From contig DGXO01000086.1 in NCBI GenBank assembly GCA_002395605.1, positions 289 to 7,319 of the forward strand: DNA of 7,031 bases, written 5' to 3'. Position 1 is the stretch's first letter. Each line of letters begins with the position of its first letter. The translations under genes were made by a program, and so were the position numbers. The notes beneath the pieces were generated by a model. The model ran no database searches. It had not been told where the DNA came from and saw only the letters and a list, made by a program, of their open reading frames with translations. Below, piece by piece: positions 6,144-7,031 of the stretch. This DNA comes from Bacteroidales bacterium UBA4230. Its GTDB lineage: Bacteria; Bacteroidota; Bacteroidia; Bacteroidales; UBA932.

Positions 6144-7031
6144 ATGAGTACACAGAAAAAACTTATGACCAATTGGCGGTGGTGGATCTGCTCCCTGCTG
6201 TTCATAGCCACCACAGTGAATTACCTTGACCGTCAGGTACTTTCACTCACATACAAGGAGTTCATCGCTCCGGAGTTCCACTGGACCGATGCCGACTACG
6301 GCACCATCACGTCCCTGTTCTCCATCTTCTACGCAATCGCCTGTCTCTTTGCAGGTAAGTTCGTGGATTGGATGGGCACCAAGAAGGGTTACCTCATCGC
6401 CATCGGCGTATGGAGCCTTGGTGCCGTGATGCACGCCGGTTGCGGCGTTGCCACCACCTGGTTCGTGGACGGAGTTGATTCAGTTGCAGCCCTCAGGGCC
6501 GTTGAGGCTGGTTCCAACGTTGCGCTTACCATCTCCACGGTTAGCGTGTACCTGTTCCTCCTCTGCCGCGGCATCCTGGCACTTGGTGAGTCCGGAAACT
6601 TCCCGGCCGCCATCAAGACCACGGCCGAATATTTCCCCAAGAAAGACCGCGCGTTTGCAACCTCCATCTTCAATGCCGGTGCATCCGTGGGCGCCCTTGC
6701 CGCACCTCTTCTCATACCCCCGCTTGCCAAGCACCTTGGCTGGGAGTGGGCTTTCATCATCATCGGCGGCCTGGGCTTCCTTTGGATGTTCCTGTGGCAG
6801 TTCATGTACGACAAGCCCGAAAAGAGCAAGCACGTCAATGAGGCCGAACTTGCCTATATCCATCAGGATGATGAGATTGCCGGTCAGGCCGGCAATGACG
6901 CCAAGACAGCCGTCACTCCCGGCCCCGACCGGGAGTCCGAGGAAAAGTCAATCCCTTTCATGAAGTGCTTCGGCTTCAAGCAGACCTGGAGCTTCATAGT
7001 GGGTAAATTCCTGACCGACGGCGTGTGGTGG
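6144..7031 (+). CDS. exuT: MFS hexuronate transporter ExuT, N-terminal part (3' end outside window)
   Basis: Inner-membrane proton-coupled importer of galacturonate/glucuronate, of the anion:cation symporter branch of the major facilitator superfamily. The frame is open to the last base (296 codons) with no stop, so the C-terminal half is missing. TM1 is about residues 12-28, leading into NYLDRQVL, a hallmark of ExuT-like carriers. TM2 is about 53-72, then MFS motif A (G71, D75, G78, K80). TM3 is about 82-102, TM4 about 128-147, and LGESGNFPAAIKTTAEYFPKK follows. TM5 is about 170-192 and TM6 about 201-222. The cytoplasmic TM6-TM7 loop carries a palindromic insertion at residues 244-265. TM7 begins near 280 and ends in GKFLTDGVWW. 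Start choice is uncertain: the ATG at 6144 directly abuts the repeat unit, while the ATG at 6165 has the A-rich upstream run expected in this group. Confidence 0.92.
   Translation, partial: MSTQKKLMTNWRWWICSLLFIATTVNYLDRQVLSLTYKEFIAPEFHWTDADYGTITSLFSIFYAIACLFAGKFVDWMGTKKGYLIAIGVWSLGAVMHAGCGVATTWFVDGVDSVAALRAVEAGSNVALTISTVSVYLFLLCRGILALGESGNFPAAIKTTAEYFPKKDRAFATSIFNAGASVGALAAPLLIPPLAKHLGWEWAFIIIGGLGFLWMFLWQFMYDKPEKSKHVNEAELAYIHQDDEIAGQAGNDAKTAVTPGPDRESEEKSIPFMKCFGFKQTWSFIVGKFLTDGVWW
6154..6161 (+). promoter_or_regulatory. A-run before the alternative exuT start at 6165
   Basis: AGAAAAAA ends three bases before an in-frame ATG at 6165 (protein MTNWRWW...). It is like the A-rich leader seen before the pectate lyase gene and unlike the repeat-derived sequence before the ATG at 6144. 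This makes 6165 a credible true start. The seven residues in question (MSTQKKL) precede TM1, so either start gives a sensible transporter. Confidence 0.35.
6873..6938 (+). repeat. Composite double-hairpin (inverted-pair, REP-like) element inside exuT, copy 2
   Basis: Hairpin 1 is ATTGCCGG (6876-6883) with CCGGCAAT (6889-6896) and loop TCAGG, identical to the uxaA copy except one loop base. Hairpin 2 is ACTCCCGG (6915-6922) with CCGGGAGT (6929-6936), 8 pairs and a 6-base loop. Its arms differ from the uxaA copy but pairing is preserved. TGACG (6896-6900) and CGTCA (6911-6915) can form the same middle stem as copy 1, with five extra bases (CCAAG) in the loop. It is translated in the same frame as copy 1, giving EIAGQAGND and then AKTAVTPGPDRES, within the cytoplasmic loop between TM6 and TM7. 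Confidence 0.85.

Noticed and set aside
5942..6229. Small plus-strand open frame overlapping the end of uxaB and the start of exuT.
   Set aside because: It reads the repeat unit out of frame (ISSEVEKS-type peptide) and overlaps two well-supported genes; such peptides are common artefacts of this repeat type.

Overview
The window is a stretch of one plus-strand operon for using pectin and hexuronates. It most likely comes from a Bacteroidales-type member of the Bacteroidota. The evidence for that is BACON domains on a lipoprotein pectate lyase, AT-rich leaders without Shine-Dalgarno sequences before several genes, and hexuronate enzymes of the Bacteroidetes kind. Codons are strongly C/G-ending. 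The exact genus cannot be read from the sequence.

Layout: the 3' half of uxaC (hexuronate isomerase, 2-688); uxaA (altronate dehydratase, 692-2257); a secreted PL1-family pectate lyase lipoprotein with two BACON domains (2312-4642); uxaB (tagaturonate reductase, 4657-6096); and the 5' part of exuT (MFS hexuronate transporter, from 6144, running off the end). Gaps are 3, 54, 14 and 47 bases, no gene lies on the minus strand, and no terminator is visible, so co-transcription is likely. Together the genes cover outer-surface cleavage of polygalacturonate (PL1), uptake of the monomer (ExuT), and galacturonate -> tagaturonate (UxaC) -> altronate (UxaB) -> 2-keto-3-deoxygluconate (UxaA). KdgK, KdgA, SusC/SusD and unsaturated-uronate enzymes are not in the window.

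The unusual part is a set of small palindromic repeats, two kinds of which sit inside coding sequence without breaking the frame. A composite element, made of two inverted copies of a roughly 27-base REP-like unit (GTCAT, stem, loop, stem, ATCT), lies inside uxaA (1166-1225) and again inside exuT (6873-6938). Both copies begin with the peptide EIAGQAGND and both sit where a linker or loop is expected. A single unit of the same design fills the uxaB-exuT gap (6116-6143) and touches the exuT start codon. A second, unrelated palindrome with 19 paired bases lies in the interdomain linker of uxaA (980-1025). This resembles the protein-coding palindromic elements known from Rickettsia, here in a catabolic operon of a different phylum.
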